Assembly: GCA_922989275.2 (NCBI GenBank)
Contig: OV277859.1
Coordinates: forward strand, 85,742,198-85,806,197
Direction: 5' to 3'
Length of the DNA stretch: 64,000 bases
Source of the DNA: Gari tellinella
Lineage: Eukaryota > Mollusca > Bivalvia > Cardiida > Psammobiidae
Below, in pieces: positions 52,801 through 60,489 of the stretch; within the stretch, counting starts at the first letter, position 1, and the number at the start of each line of letters is the position of its first letter. The notes beneath the pieces are model-generated. The model saw only the letters and a program-made list of their open reading frames with translations. It was not told where the DNA came from and made no database searches. Position numbers and translations under genes: made by a program.

Positions 52801-55513
52801 AACTGTATACGTGTCAAAAGTGCACTTGTCCTATGCAAACAGTGAATACCCAGATCAGAGGGCTCCTTATGGAGCCCTCTGATCTGGATCTTCACTGTTT
52901 GTCATAATGCAAAACATTGACAAAAACAACCCTTAAAAGTCAGAAATGGACTATACTTAAATGGAAACTGGGATTGTCCATTTAAAGTTTCAGGGAGGAT
53001 CTGTATATTTTATAATCCATTAGCCTTCTTATAAGTGGTTGTAATAAAGAGGTATTACGGTGCATGTTATCCAATATACTGTTATTATTATTATTGTTAT
53101 AATATCGTCTGCTTGAAATACTTGTCGTCTGCTTTTATTTAATTCAAAGTTAACCATACTAACATTATGAAGCACGATTAGCATATGTGTTTTCCTTCGT
53201 CCCATATCTATCTATTATTTGAATTATCCTAAACCCTTTCACTCTTAACCCATTACCACATAGCCTGTTTCTAGTAGTTAAGATATGTGACCTATTAAAG
53301 CAGGTTGAAAGTAAAGCAGAATGCGCCCTAGGGCGCATTCTGCTTTACTTTCAGCCTGCTTTAAGTTACTATCTACTAGGATATCGAAAATATTTTATAT
53401 GGTACATGTTCATGACAGTATAAATGGAACTGTTTTCTTTGGCGGATGAATAAAATGAATGCGCTAAAAGTCGCTTCTATAAGGGAAAGGGTTAATGACG
53501 CTGAAAAGAGCGTTTGCAAACATTTTGGATCCAGATCAGACGCCGCGTAACGCGGCGTCTGATCAGGATCCAAACAGTTTAACTCTCGTATCGCTGTATT
53601 TTAAGTCATACTACAATGAATCTTTCTTTGAAACGAGCTTGCAAACAACAAAATTGAAGCAGACGAAAACGAAACGGTGAAGGGGTAAATACCTCACGAT
53701 TAATTTGGCAGCCAGAGTTAACCTAGTTTCACGGTTACCAAGTTAACACATTCAACCCAAGCGACGAGTATAGTCGTCATTAACAAACAGTGCAACTGTG
53801 AAGAGTATACTTGTTCTATGCAAATTGTGCAGACCTTGATCAGAGGGCTCCTGCAGGAGCCCTCTGATCAGGGTATGCACTGTTTGTCATTTTGCAATTT
53901 ATTGTTAAAATCAACCCTAAATAGTAGAAATGAACAAGACTTAATTGGATATTGGAATTATCCATTAAAATTTTCAGGGTTGAATAAGTTAAACCACCGT
54001 CTGCATCAAACGTGTCGAATTTATGCCTTTTAACCCTTTGTCTACCGATTGCAAATTGGCTGCATTCTACAAACAGTAAAGATCCAGATCAGTCGTCGCG
54101 TAACGCGGCACCTGATCTCGATCCCAACTCTTTGACATCCCTGTTAAGGTTTCATTAATTAAATATTGTGTAAATTTAACTAAACATTTTTTGCAGACAA
54201 CAATTTCAAAGCAGACGATAATACGGCATGATAAGGGTTAAATAGGGGAAATGTTAAATAAGATGGTAGGTTGTGTGGATCCTGATCTGACACCAAGTTA
54301 CTCGTCGTCTGATCTGGTTACCAACGGTTTAAATTAACTAGCCTGTGTATTCGCGTACACAGTACGGGATTTTTACTATCACGCACTTGGCATGCATTTG
54401 GTGCTTGAACATAAACCCCGCAAGAACATGTTGTACTAGTTCAATTCTACACCCCTCTTAAGCTTTTTACCTACTTAATGAAGGGCAGAAGTAATACGGA
54501 AAGCTCCTTAATGATCTTCTGTATAGCTTTCGCACTGCAGTAAGCTACCAGGAGGCTGAAAACCCCCAAACGACTTGGCTTATTTGTATGGATATGTCGC
54601 TGAAAAGAGGGTTTACTGTATGCTGCAGTATAGGTAGATATTAAGATACATGTATATATAGATTTAATTAACGAACATGCATTAACCCTTTGTCTGTCGA
54701 TCGGCGCTTGACAGGTATTTGAAAATCACCTGTAGCAGGCCAGACACCGCGTAACATGGAGTCTAATCTGGATCAAAACTGTTTGTTGTCCATCTTTAAG
54801 TTTCTTTATTTATAAGGAATATACAAGTTATATTTGAAGAGGCTTGCAGACAACAATCGAATCAGACGACATTACAATACGAGGGGCTGGGGTTGGGGTT
54901 GAAATATCGTTAGGGGCGTTTAGTCTTCCAAGTACATGTAAAAGCGTTTTTACAACATAACTCCCTCCCTACAACGACCCTCTAAACAACGACTCCCTCA
55001 TTACAACGACCATTGCCGCTCTCCTCAAATAAGACAATTATGTCTAACGATTGCACTGCTGCAATATAGTCTGCTGTTTTTTTCTCAAAATATTTGACAG
55101 AATCAATTTACATATGATTACGAGTGCCAATCAATCTGGATCCTGATCAGACGCCGCGCGACGCGGCGTCTGATCAGAATCCAAACTGTTTGAAAAGTGT
55201 CATGTAATCGACTATGGTTGTAAAGGAGTTTAAAACAATTACTAATCAGAAAAACTGTATGAATAAATGAATAGTTTACCTGGGCTAAAAATGATGCCAT
55301 TCCAACGACAAAGCTCCATGGACCATCCAGAATCTCATCTTGGTCCTCATCTCTACGACCCGAATACACACTACCAGACTTTACAACATCACTCAACACC
55401 ACACCGTTCTTTTCTATAATCACATCACTCTTTTCCAGCAGACACGAGTTAACCATGCACTCATCCAGACTCTTGTCCGGGTGCTTGTTGTACGCTCGCT
55501 TGTTTTCCGCCAT
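39000..55513 (-). CDS. SLC16-type monocarboxylate transporter family protein, complete (482 aa)
   Basis: Five exons (55513-55280, 47305-47176, 44035-43892, 43370-42645, 39214-39000) with GT/AG borders and matching phases give 482 residues, a usual SLC16 length. The family signature near TM1 is 'DGPWSFVVGMASFLAQ' (compare DGGWGW), and the TM4-5 signature is 'RYFKKYRAMITILTTLGPMV' (residues 186-205; compare YFxKRRxLAxGxAxAG). About 12 hydrophobic segments are visible; the roughly 60-residue N-tail is polar, and the C-tail is short and charged. Members move monocarboxylates or other small organic molecules across the plasma membrane by proton-coupled or facilitated transport; the substrate here cannot be told. 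The last residues are 'EKTSVP'. Confidence 0.92.
39350..39425. repeat. Short K3 hairpin in transporter intron 4
   Basis: AAAGCAGAATGCGCATTCTGCTTT with longer outer arms (AGGTTGAAATTAAAG / CTTTCAACCTGCTTTAA), about 140 bp upstream of exon 5; no termini. Confidence 0.65.
40517..41718. mobile_element. TTAA-K1 MITE split by a TA element
   Basis: Left end TTAACCCCTTATATGCCTTG; K1 palindrome at 41546-41608 and right flank GGCAGTGAAAGGCC follow the 982-bp insertion. Located in transporter intron 4. Confidence 0.7.
40555..41536. mobile_element. 982-bp TA element with CAGTATAACCTCTGTTATCC ends
   Basis: Inverted ends CAGTATAACCTCTGTTATCC / CGACAGAGGTTATACTG sit between TA dinucleotides (40553-40554, 41537-41538). 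Internal CGGATAACAGAGG-like motifs repeat near the right end. No transposase recognised in frames of up to about 100 residues. Confidence 0.82.
41832..41995. mobile_element. TTAA-K1 MITE, left part
   Basis: CTAACCCTTTCAATCTCAAT, then K1 palindrome at 41870-41937 (GACGCCGCGATACGCGGCGTC). Right end not found. Confidence 0.65.
42392..42635. mobile_element. TTAA-K3 MITE next to the exon 4 splice donor
   Basis: TTAACCCATTACCCCGTAAC to TATGGGGTAATGGGTTAA with TTAA on both sides. Perfect inner K3 arms (AGAATGCGCCTCCAGGCGCATTCT). In the transcript it starts at intron position +10. Confidence 0.9.
42645..43370 (-). CDS. Transporter exon 4 (main membrane exon)
   Basis: Residues 171-411. Carries the second family signature and TM4-TM11, with a basic central loop ('LFPIKSLVKVEKTSFFDVLR'). 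Acceptor TTGCAG, donor GTAAAT. The intron's TTAA-K3 MITE starts ten bases after the exon, and reading on would add 16 MITE-encoded residues before a stop. Confidence 0.93.
43440..43545. repeat. K1 half-hairpin and TA-type end in transporter intron 3
   Basis: GCAAACAAATTGGAATCAGA is a decayed K1 arm; it joins CAGTCGAAACTCGATACTTC, an end also seen in other partial copies (50750-50785, 34400-34445). Confidence 0.45.
43655..43845. repeat. (GA)n microsatellite in transporter intron 3
   Basis: Long GAGAGA and GACAGA runs; the Ser/Leu-rich reverse frames across it are artefacts. Confidence 0.95.
43892..44035 (-). CDS. Transporter exon 3
   Basis: Residues 123-169, split codons at both ends. 'LTNKFGPRVCSYVGGCLAST' is the TM2-TM3 loop and TM3; 'FFVVFLGYGIIA' begins TM4. 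Acceptor TTACAG, donor GTAAGA. Confidence 0.92.
44050..44263. mobile_element. TTAA MITE with K1/K2 hybrid hairpin
   Basis: TTAACCCATTTGTGACC to CTGGGCGCAAACGGGTTAA. Hairpin at 44087-44152: outer CAAACAGTGTAGACTGATC, inner GACGCCGCATAATGCGGCGTC. Same subfamily as 35786-36019. Begins 15 bp upstream of the exon 3 acceptor boundary. Confidence 0.87.
44710..45073. mobile_element. TA-K1a MITE, intact
   Basis: CAGCGCTCCCTCTCTACAAC to TCGTTGTAGAGAGGGGGCAC/TG, flanked by TA. K1 variant hairpin at 44907-44975 with CTTTAATCCAGATCAGACGCC / GATCTGGATTCAAG arms. Direct AACGACTCCCTC-like repeats near both ends. Confidence 0.88.
45237..45499. mobile_element. TTAA-K3 MITE
   Basis: TTAACCCTTTACCTGATAGC to TATGGGGGAAAAGGTTAA; K3 hairpin at 45289-45355 with two mismatches. 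Confidence 0.83.
45500..46638. other. Transporter intron 1, nothing supported
   Basis: A K1 trace at 45523-45560 only. No exon-like frame was found between the flanking repeats. Confidence 0.4.
46639..46806. repeat. 168-bp imperfect inverted repeat
   Basis: TATAAGGAATAAACAACAT at the left mirrors ATGTTGTTTATTCCTATA at the right; inner arms share GACTACATTAGCTTCG / CGAAGCTAATGTAG and meet at GTAAACGCCCTTGGGCGTTTAC. Confidence 0.85.
46940..47105. mobile_element. TA-K4 MITE, ends lost
   Basis: TTACGACCACTAC then K4 hairpin at 46990-47075 (AAAGCTCCTGTAGGAGCT). Lies just after exon 2 in intron 2. Confidence 0.75.
47176..47305 (-). CDS. Transporter exon 2
   Basis: Residues 79-121 plus one base: 'VMLGGYVYTGGIYYTVFIEE' completes TM1, then the TM2 start 'VAVSWLCNLPVTLWFMG'. 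Acceptor TTTCAG, donor GTAAGT. The first half of this exon is the source of the tandem array just upstream in intron 1. Confidence 0.91.
47332..48520. repeat. Tandem array made from the front half of transporter exon 2
   Basis: Eleven units of mostly 104-107 bp (some 113-117) follow the real exon on its upstream side. Each unit, read on the minus strand, has the acceptor TATTTCAG, then about 70 bases matching exon 2 ('VMLGGY', 'YTGGIYYTVFIEEY'), then about 35 bases of intron. No unit has the second half of the exon or its donor. Units near 48230-48480 form a subgroup (AACGTGTAGTGTATACC), a sign of recent local amplification. Confidence 0.93.
48535..48954. mobile_element. TA-K4 MITE interrupted by a retroelement tail
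   Basis: K4 left arm at about 48630-48685, right arm at 48866-48890, right end GTCGTAATAGAGAGGTTTTA/CTG. The left end also contains a second short AATAAAGTCTTAAATATTAT tail at 48562-48600. Confidence 0.8.
48684..48868 (+). mobile_element. Retroelement 3' tail, AATAAAGTCTTTA(TTA)n (copy 2), with target duplication
   Basis: GCAAATTGCTACATCCAG through GAGGGCCTCATGGTTGATTG to (ATT)n. A 7-bp direct repeat TTATATT flanks it. Inserted in the right arm of a K4 hairpin. Confidence 0.82.
49165..49290. mobile_element. TA-K4 MITE remnant
   Basis: K4 hairpin AGCTCCTGCAGCAG with flanking GGTGACCGC and TATCACCTGTC; ends lost. Confidence 0.6.
49871..50128. mobile_element. TTAA-K3 MITE
   Basis: TTAACCCATTACCCCATAAA to TATGGCGTTATGGGTTAA; K3 palindrome at 50005-50085 nearly perfect. 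Reverse orientation to the 42392 copy. Confidence 0.87.
50512..50869. mobile_element. TA element with CAGTATAACCTGGCTTATCC ends and a second palindromic element inside
   Basis: Inverted ends CAGTATAACCTGGCTTATCC / GGATAATGCAGGTTATACTG between TA dinucleotides. The middle (about 50579-50790) has its own palindrome AAAGTTAAAACGTGGC-AAA-GCCACGTTTTAACTTT. Confidence 0.82.
51200..51415. mobile_element. TTAA-K3 MITE with half hairpin
   Basis: TTAACCCATTACTATATAAA to TATGGGGTAATGGGTTGA; one K3 arm is missing (TTAAAGCATTCTGCTTCAC). Confidence 0.8.
51702..52273. mobile_element. 572-bp hAT-like element with 9-bp flanking repeat
   Basis: Ends TAGGGGTGTAACAATAT and GTTACACCCAT, flanked by GGTCCAAAC (51693-51701 and 52274-52282; 8 bp is usual for hAT). 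Subterminal ATTGCAATA motifs repeat in both halves (GTATTGCAATATATTG, GGAGTATTGCAATATA). Confidence 0.82.
51740..51945. mobile_element. TA-K4 MITE nested in the hAT-like element
   Basis: AGTAAAACCTGTCTATAACG to GTTATAGAGAGGTTTTACTG; K4 palindrome at 51805-51895 with a perfect centre AAGCTCCTACAGGAGCTT. Confidence 0.9.
52403..52601. mobile_element. TTAA-K1 MITE with truncated hairpin
   Basis: TAACCCGTTCACTGCCATGA; the hairpin at 52507-52565 lost its centre (GACGCCGCGTCAGGTTCC). Flank carries AATGTTCGTCTGC. Confidence 0.7.
52624..53060. mobile_element. TA-K4 MITE with a TTAA-K2 MITE inserted in its hairpin arm
   Basis: CAGTAAAATCTCTCTATTAC follows TA; the K4 hairpin at 52680-52757 is broken at its own TTAA; the right part TTAGCCTTCTTATAAGTGG continues at about 53028. 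Confidence 0.82.
52758..52998. mobile_element. TTAA-K2 MITE nested at TTAA in a K4 arm, right end deleted
   Basis: TTAACCCTTTGAACCCTAGT; K2 palindrome at 52837-52905; stops at TTTCAGGGAGG without AAAGAGTTAA. Confidence 0.82.
53245..53495. mobile_element. TTAA-K3 MITE
   Basis: TTAACCCATTACCACATAGC to TATAAGGGAAAGGGTTAA; perfect K3 centre (AATGCGCCCTAGGGCGCATT). Confidence 0.86.
53492..53690. mobile_element. TTAA-K1 MITE sharing a TTAA with the K3 element
   Basis: TTAATGACGCTGAAAAGAGC then K1 palindrome at 53512-53580 and GAAGCAGACGAAAACG near the right end GGTGAAGGGG. Confidence 0.78.
53743..53992. mobile_element. TTAA-K2 MITE
   Basis: TTAACACATTCAACCCAAGC to CAGGGTTGAATAAGTTAA; K2 hairpin at 53823-53890 around CTCCTGCAGGAG. 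Confidence 0.83.
54029..54241. mobile_element. TTAA-K1 MITE
   Basis: TTAACCCTTTGTCTACCGA to CATGATAAGGGTTAA, TTAA both sides. Hairpin (54065-54135) with several mismatches. Confidence 0.8.
54682..54900. mobile_element. TTAA-K1 MITE, decayed
   Basis: TTAACCCTTTGTCTGTCGA; left K1 arm mostly lost (CAGACACCGCGTAACATGG), right arm present. GCAGACAACAATCGAATCAG flanks the right side. Confidence 0.65.
54955..55231. mobile_element. Chimeric MITE: TA-K1a left half, TTAA-K1-like right half
   Basis: Left side ACTCCCTCCCTACAACGACC and ACGACTCCCTCATTACAACG match TA-K1a; the hairpin at 55126-55193 is nearly perfect; the right side GTCATGTAATCGACTATGG ... TTGTAAAGGAGTTTAA matches TTAA-K1 flanks instead of CCCTCCC. 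Lies about 50 bp from the exon 1 donor. Confidence 0.7.
55280..55513 (-). CDS. Transporter exon 1
   Basis: Residues 1-78. ATG in a good context (GATATGG) and no longer in-frame alternative. Polar, acidic N-tail ('SGRRDEDQDEILDGPW') leading into TM1. Donor CAG|GTAAAC splits TM1 between exons 1 and 2. Confidence 0.9.
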
Positions 55514-55671
55514 ATCACCTATACTCTTTCACTTTGTGTTTATGTTTGATTTTCCTTAAGGCTACCGATCCATATTGCATCTATTCCACTCCGTCAGTAA
55601 TAATGTGGATGGTGTTGCTACACTTGTACATATTCCATTCCTAGTCCTGAATTGTTAAAAAAAAAAGAGTT

Positions 55672-55919
55672 TTAACCCTTTCACTGCCAAATCTTTCGTG
55701 AGATTTTTACCCCTTCGCCGTTTCATTGTCGTCTGCTTCAATTTTGTTGTTTGCAAGATCGTTTCAAAGTAAGATTCAAAGTAGTATGACTTAAAATATA
55801 TCGGTACGAGTGTCAAACAGTTTGGATCCTGATCAGATGTCACGTTACGCGGCGTCTGATCAGGACCCAAATTGTTTGCAAACGCGCTTTAAGGCGTCAT
55901 TGAGAGTGAAAGGGTTTAA
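55672..55919. mobile_element. TTAA-K1 MITE upstream of the transporter gene
   Basis: TTAACCCTTTCACTGCCAA to TTGAGAGTGAAAGGGTTTAA; K1 hairpin at 55813-55880; GTCGTCTGCTTCAATTTTGT in the left flank. Only about 160 bp upstream of the transporter ATG. Confidence 0.86.
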
Positions 55920-56039
55920 AGACCCGCTATGACGAACACTAAGTCTTGCAAATGGTCAATGATAGTGATAAACCGAGAGACAATTTAAAGCAATGTGATC
56001 TTAAGGCAGATAACTCCCTTGTGGTGATATATTTAGAGA

Positions 56040-56420
56040 CATCTGAAAGCAGGCGGACAGTAAAGCAGACAGTCCATATACATGTATAGGAGCTTTCTGC
56101 TGTACTTTCAATCTGCTTTAACCCTTTCCCTTATAGAAGCGACTTTTAGCATATGCATTTTATTCATCCGCTGAAGAAAATAGTTCCAATATATACCGCA
56201 ATGAATATGTGTTATATTTAACACTTTCCTTATTCTAGTAGGTAATAGCTTAAATCAGGCTGAAAGTAAAGCAGAATGCGCCATATGGCGCATTCTGCTT
56301 TACTTTCAACCTGCTTTAAGTAGTCACCTATTTTCAAAACTAGAACAGTCTATCAGGTAATGGGTTAAGCCACCTGTCACTAAATGTTACTAACATCGAA
56401 CACATAATGTCCGTTATAGT
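56040..56420. mobile_element. K4 MITE remnant hosting a TTAA-K3 MITE
   Basis: K4 hairpin TATAGGAGCTTTCTGCTGTA up to CTGCTTTAA at 56121, continuing after the insertion with AAGCCACCTGTCACTAAATG. Confidence 0.7.
56118..56368. mobile_element. TTAA-K3 MITE nested at TTAA in a K4 arm
   Basis: TTAACCCTTTCCCTTATAGA to CAGGTAATGGGTTAA with the host TTAA duplicated; perfect K3 centre (ATGCGCCATATGGCGCAT). Confidence 0.88.
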
Positions 56421-56596
56421 TTGACTTTATCGCTCTCATATAGTACCGACACAGATATAGGGCAACCATCAGTATCCCAAAACCTAGTAACTCTCTACAG
56501 GCGAGCTTTGCGTTTTATATGACTCGTTGTACAAGTCAAAGGTTACAGGAGTCGACGTTCTCCATAGGTACAGTAACACCTAAACAGTACAAACTA

Positions 56597-56839
56597 CCCT
56601 TTCATGATCAAATTATTAGAGAGATTTTTACCCCTTCACCGTTTCATTATCGCCTGCTTCAATTTTGATGTCTGCAATGTCGTTTTAAAGTTTAAAAAAG
56701 ACAGTACGACTGAAGAAATTTCAACCCAAGTGTCAAACAGTTCGGATCCTGATCAGACGCCGCTTTACGCGGCGTCTGATCAGGATCCAAACTGTTTGCA
56801 AACGCGCTTTTGATGCGTCATTGAGAGTGAAATGGTTAA
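56597..56839. mobile_element. TTAA-K1 MITE
   Basis: CCCTTTCATGATCAAATTAT to TTGAGAGTGAAATGGTTAA; perfect K1 hairpin at 56732-56800 except one base (GTTCGGATCC). Confidence 0.83.
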
Positions 56840-56948
56840 TGAGGCCGATGATCTGTTTTCTTAAGCGTTACTAAATGCAGGATAAAACAATGCAGAAAAC
56901 TCTTGTTAGAGATTTCAACATTAATTATATCCTGTATTGTTACGTGTC

Positions 56949-57210
56949 GTAACCCGTTTATTTCATGACCTATTTCTAGCTTTTAAGACAGATGAACGCT
57001 TAAAGCGGTTTAAGGGTGAAGCAGAGTGTGCTTTATGATACATTCTGCTTTACTTTCAGTCTGCTTTAGACCATCTGCGAAAATGTAGACATATTTTCTT
57101 AAGGAACATGTTCATGACTACATGTATAAAAATTGGAACTACATGTACTTTCTTCAGTGGAGGAATAAATTAAATGTGCTAAAAGGCGTTTCAATAGGGT
57201 AAAGGGTTAA
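56949..57210. mobile_element. TTAA-K3 MITE
   Basis: GTAACCCGTTTATTTCATGA to ATAGGGTAAAGGGTTAA; K3 hairpin at 57000-57068 with several mismatches. Confidence 0.78.
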
Positions 57211-57471
57211 GAGGTATCCACGATTATTCACCGAATGATAGATTAATACACGATTGGCGATATTCCTAAATCATATAAAACGAATAATGCATGTTTCATA
57301 TAAAGCGTTTTCTGTTATCCTTCATTGAGCAAACATAATCGAGCTATTGATCATACTTACCTAGTTATACCTTTTCATTGCTGTAATCTAGTTTCTGTTT
57401 ATACACTCGACTGAATTATCTTTAAAAATATAGTTTAGTGACATTTTGTTTTTTAGTGTGTCTTAACCCTA

Positions 57472-57704
57472 TTAACCCTACAGCCCTCTGTAGAGATTAC
57501 TGATAACATATACAAACAGTGTAGACCCTGATCAGAGGGCTCCTATAGGAGCCCTCTGATCAGGGTCTGCACTGTTTGATATGTTCATTGCTTTTTGTTT
57601 ACCTATCAAATATGCAACAGTAGACTGGTTCAAGGTGCATGTACTAGAAGAGTCCAAAAGGATAATAAATACCCACAAGATATAGTTAGGGTTGAAAGGG
57701 TTAA
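57472..57704. mobile_element. TTAA-K2 MITE
   Basis: TTAACCCTACAGCCCTCTG to TAGGGTTGAAAGGGTTAA. K2 palindrome at 57512-57577 with one mismatch. Same subfamily as 12253-12481. Confidence 0.88.
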
Positions 57705-58042
57705 CAACACAGCCATGCGGATGCTAACTGTTTAGATCGTGTCAGACGCCGCGTTATGCGTCGTCTAATTATTATTTAATTTTATTTTTTTAAAAACAAA
57801 TATATGTATTTGCCAAGTCGATCTCAGCACTCTAAGTAGTGGTTAACCATAGTTTCAATGCAAGTCCAATATTCTCCAGGGGTGCAAAGAAAACTGGCAA
57901 AGTCCAAGAACATTTATCACGTGTATACAGTATTCTTATTAGTAATTGTCTTTATACTATATTGAAACAAGAAACCCTATCGTGTAGGCCTACATTGGGT
58001 TCTGATCAAACTCCACACAGTTCAATAATCATACATGTATTA

Positions 58043-58388
58043 AATTGCTCCCTCCCATCAACGATCCTCCCAACAACGACTCCCTCAATACAACGAACCT
58101 TGCCGCAGTTCCCCAAACAAGACAATAATGTCTAACGCTTTCACTGCTGCAATATTGCCTACTTAGAATTGTCACCTGCTGTTTTCCTTGACATATTTGA
58201 CATTTTGATAGAAGAAAACTAATTAAGGGTGGCAACCAGCTTGAATCCAGATCAGATGCCGCGTTACGCGGTGTCTGATCTGGATTCAAGCTGTTTGCAA
58301 ATGTAAGCAAAGTCTTAATTTTCCCTCCCTATTATGACTCCCATCGAACAACACACACATTATGTGTCGCTGTAGAGAGGGAGCATTG
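58043..58388. mobile_element. TA-K1a MITE
   Basis: ATTGCTCCCTCCCATCAACG to GTCGCTGTAGAGAGGGAGCA; hairpin at 58230-58300 with CTTGAATCCAGATCAG arms (one mismatch in the centre). Confidence 0.83.
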
Positions 58389-58881
58389 TATCATGTAACA
58401 GCATTTCAACCCTTAATCATGCATGACAGATCTAGTATGCAAATAATTCTTCAAGTTCAATATTCATAGTCGACATTTCTGCCATTTCTTTTGAGGTTTA
58501 TTCGCAGACTGTCAAACAGTTTAGAGGTGTCGAGTTACTCGGCGTCTCATCTGAATCCAACTTGTTTGCAACCGATATCACAAATCCTACTACATGTATT
58601 GCAATCTTACGGTTAAACCACCAAGAAACACTCAAAAACGGTCATGAGTTGTATTATAATCTCTAACCCTCAGTGTTAATGTCCGTTTGTAATGCACCTT
58701 CCAATGAAAATGTCACACAGTCACGTGATATACACGCTGTCAGGTATGTCAACTATTCTTCAATGAAAGCTCACTTTTATCTATGTCAACCGCTCATTGA
58801 TAATCAATACTACATGTACAACAGATTCTGGATCTCGCCCAGTCTCTGAACGGACTCAGGTGATGCATATTCACTATAACA

Positions 58882-59085
58882 CAGTAAAACCGCTCTATAA
58901 CGATCACTAAACCTAAGGCTAATTGGTTGTAGGAAAGACAGGTGGCAGCTTAAAGCAATGTGAAAGTAAAACAGAAAGCTCATACAGGAGCTTTCTGTTT
59001 TACTTTCACCTTGCTTTAAGCAGTCACCTGTCTTAAAGTAAAATAGTCAACTTAATTTAGTGGTCGTTTTAGATAAGTTTTACTG
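58882..59085. mobile_element. TA-K4 MITE, intact
   Basis: CAGTAAAACCGCTCTATAAC to GTTTTAGATAAGTTTTACTG. K4 palindrome at 58945-59030 with AAGCTCATACAGGAGCTT centre. Confidence 0.88.
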
Positions 59086-59134
59086 TAACAGTATCGACCC
59101 TTACAGAGCTGAAAGCAACTTGAACATGTATTTG

Positions 59135-59326
59135 TGAGAAAAAAAAAGATTGTATCCTGAACAGACGCCGAGTAACTCGGCGTCTGATCAGGATCCAAGC
59201 TTTTAGACGTTCGTAACGAAGTTTTTTTTCAGTCAAAATGCCTAAACTATGGCTTTATAAATTTGAAATAAAAGCAGACGACATAATTATTTAAGCAGAC
59301 GGTAATACAGCAGTAAAAGTATTAAT
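59135..59326. mobile_element. TTAA-K1 MITE, left end lost
   Basis: K1 hairpin at 59148-59205 (GCCGAGTAACTCGGC centre); right flank has AAGCAGACGACATAATTATT and AAGCAGACGGTAATAC. Confidence 0.7.
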
Positions 59327-59658
59327 GAGGTGATGATAATAGTGAAGTGTTGAAGTCCAATTAACACCACTTCTCAAACGAAGTACTTAGGTGTTCAAAC
59401 TAACAAGCAGAACGAGAACAGAACAGAACAGAACAGAATAGTTTATTTGGTTTTAGAATAGCAGCTCATCACCATACGTACATAGATATAATGAACATGG
59501 CATGCATTGCAAGTGATGAGAGTAACGTAGAAAGCAGAAAGTTGCTGTAGGATGAAATTGATGCATAAATCCCTTACAAAGAATGTCTGCTTTATTTTCA
59601 ACCTGTGTTAAGTTGTCGCCGGTCTTGGGCATGATACATGAAGATTTTCTTTGAGCTA

Positions 59659-60050
59659 CAGTGTTCCCTCCCTACAACGACCCTCCCAACAACAACTCCC
59701 TCCCTACAACGACCCTCCCAACAACAACTCCCTCCTTACAACGACCCCCTAAACAGGACAATAGTGCCCAGCGCATTTAATGTTGCAATATCGTCTGCTT
59801 AAAATTGTCGTCTGCTCTTTTCTCTCAAAGTTATAAATAAGTGGGCAAAGTGAAAGAAAAATATAATGACGAGTGCAAACAGCTTGAATCCAGATCAGAC
59901 GCCGCGTTTACGCGGCGTCTGATCTGGATTCAAGTTGTTTGCAAATGTAAGCCAAGCTTTTAAAAAAATTCCCTCCCTATAACGACTTCCTCCGAACAAC
60001 GCACATAGTATGTATCTCCCATTGGGTGTCGTTGCAGAGAGGGGACACTG
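59659..60050. mobile_element. TA-K1a MITE, intact
   Basis: CAGTGTTCCCTCCCTACAAC to TCGTTGCAGAGAGGGGACACTG, flanked by TA. An ACTCCCTCCCTACAACGACC block is duplicated near the left end. Hairpin at 59876-59945. ATATCGTCTGC and TTGTCGTCTGC sit about 80-110 bp before it. Confidence 0.9.
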
Positions 60051-60098
60051 TACATGCATAGTAACAGCGATACATTATTGTAGAGTCGGTGAATACTA

Positions 60099-60344
60099 CA
60101 GTGGATAATCTGTTATTCTTTCCCGTTTAAACGCAAACGTACGCAAACGCAAAGCACTAAAACGTAGAAAAGAACAACTTTTGGACAATTCTGATAATTC
60201 TTGTTTATCTTGGTGGCAAACAGTTTGGAGCCTGATCAGACGCCGGGTTACCCGGCGTCTGATCTGGCTCCAAACTGTTTGTATTGAAAATAATAGTTTT
60301 AGCGTAAACGCGTTTATTGGGAAAGAATAACAGATTCTCCACTG
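60099..60344. mobile_element. TA-K1b MITE, intact
   Basis: CAGTGGATAATCTGTTATTC to AATAACAGATTCTCCACTG, flanked by TA. Hairpin at 60217-60282 with GGAGCC arms and GCCGGGTTACCCGGC centre. Confidence 0.9.
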
Positions 60345-60489
60345 TAGATACCAACTTGAACATTTCGCATCACGCTCTCTCGTCTCTACATTTGTTACAG
60401 ACAAAACGTGTGTTAACATAAATACTAATTAGTAATTAGTTCTTCTAAAGATACAGGTGACTGCTTATAGGAGTTTGCTGTCACCCGTA

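Noticed and set aside
55126..55193. Palindromes as bacterial-type terminators or attachment sites
   Set aside because: They are dispersed multi-copy transposon cores in an intron-bearing genome.
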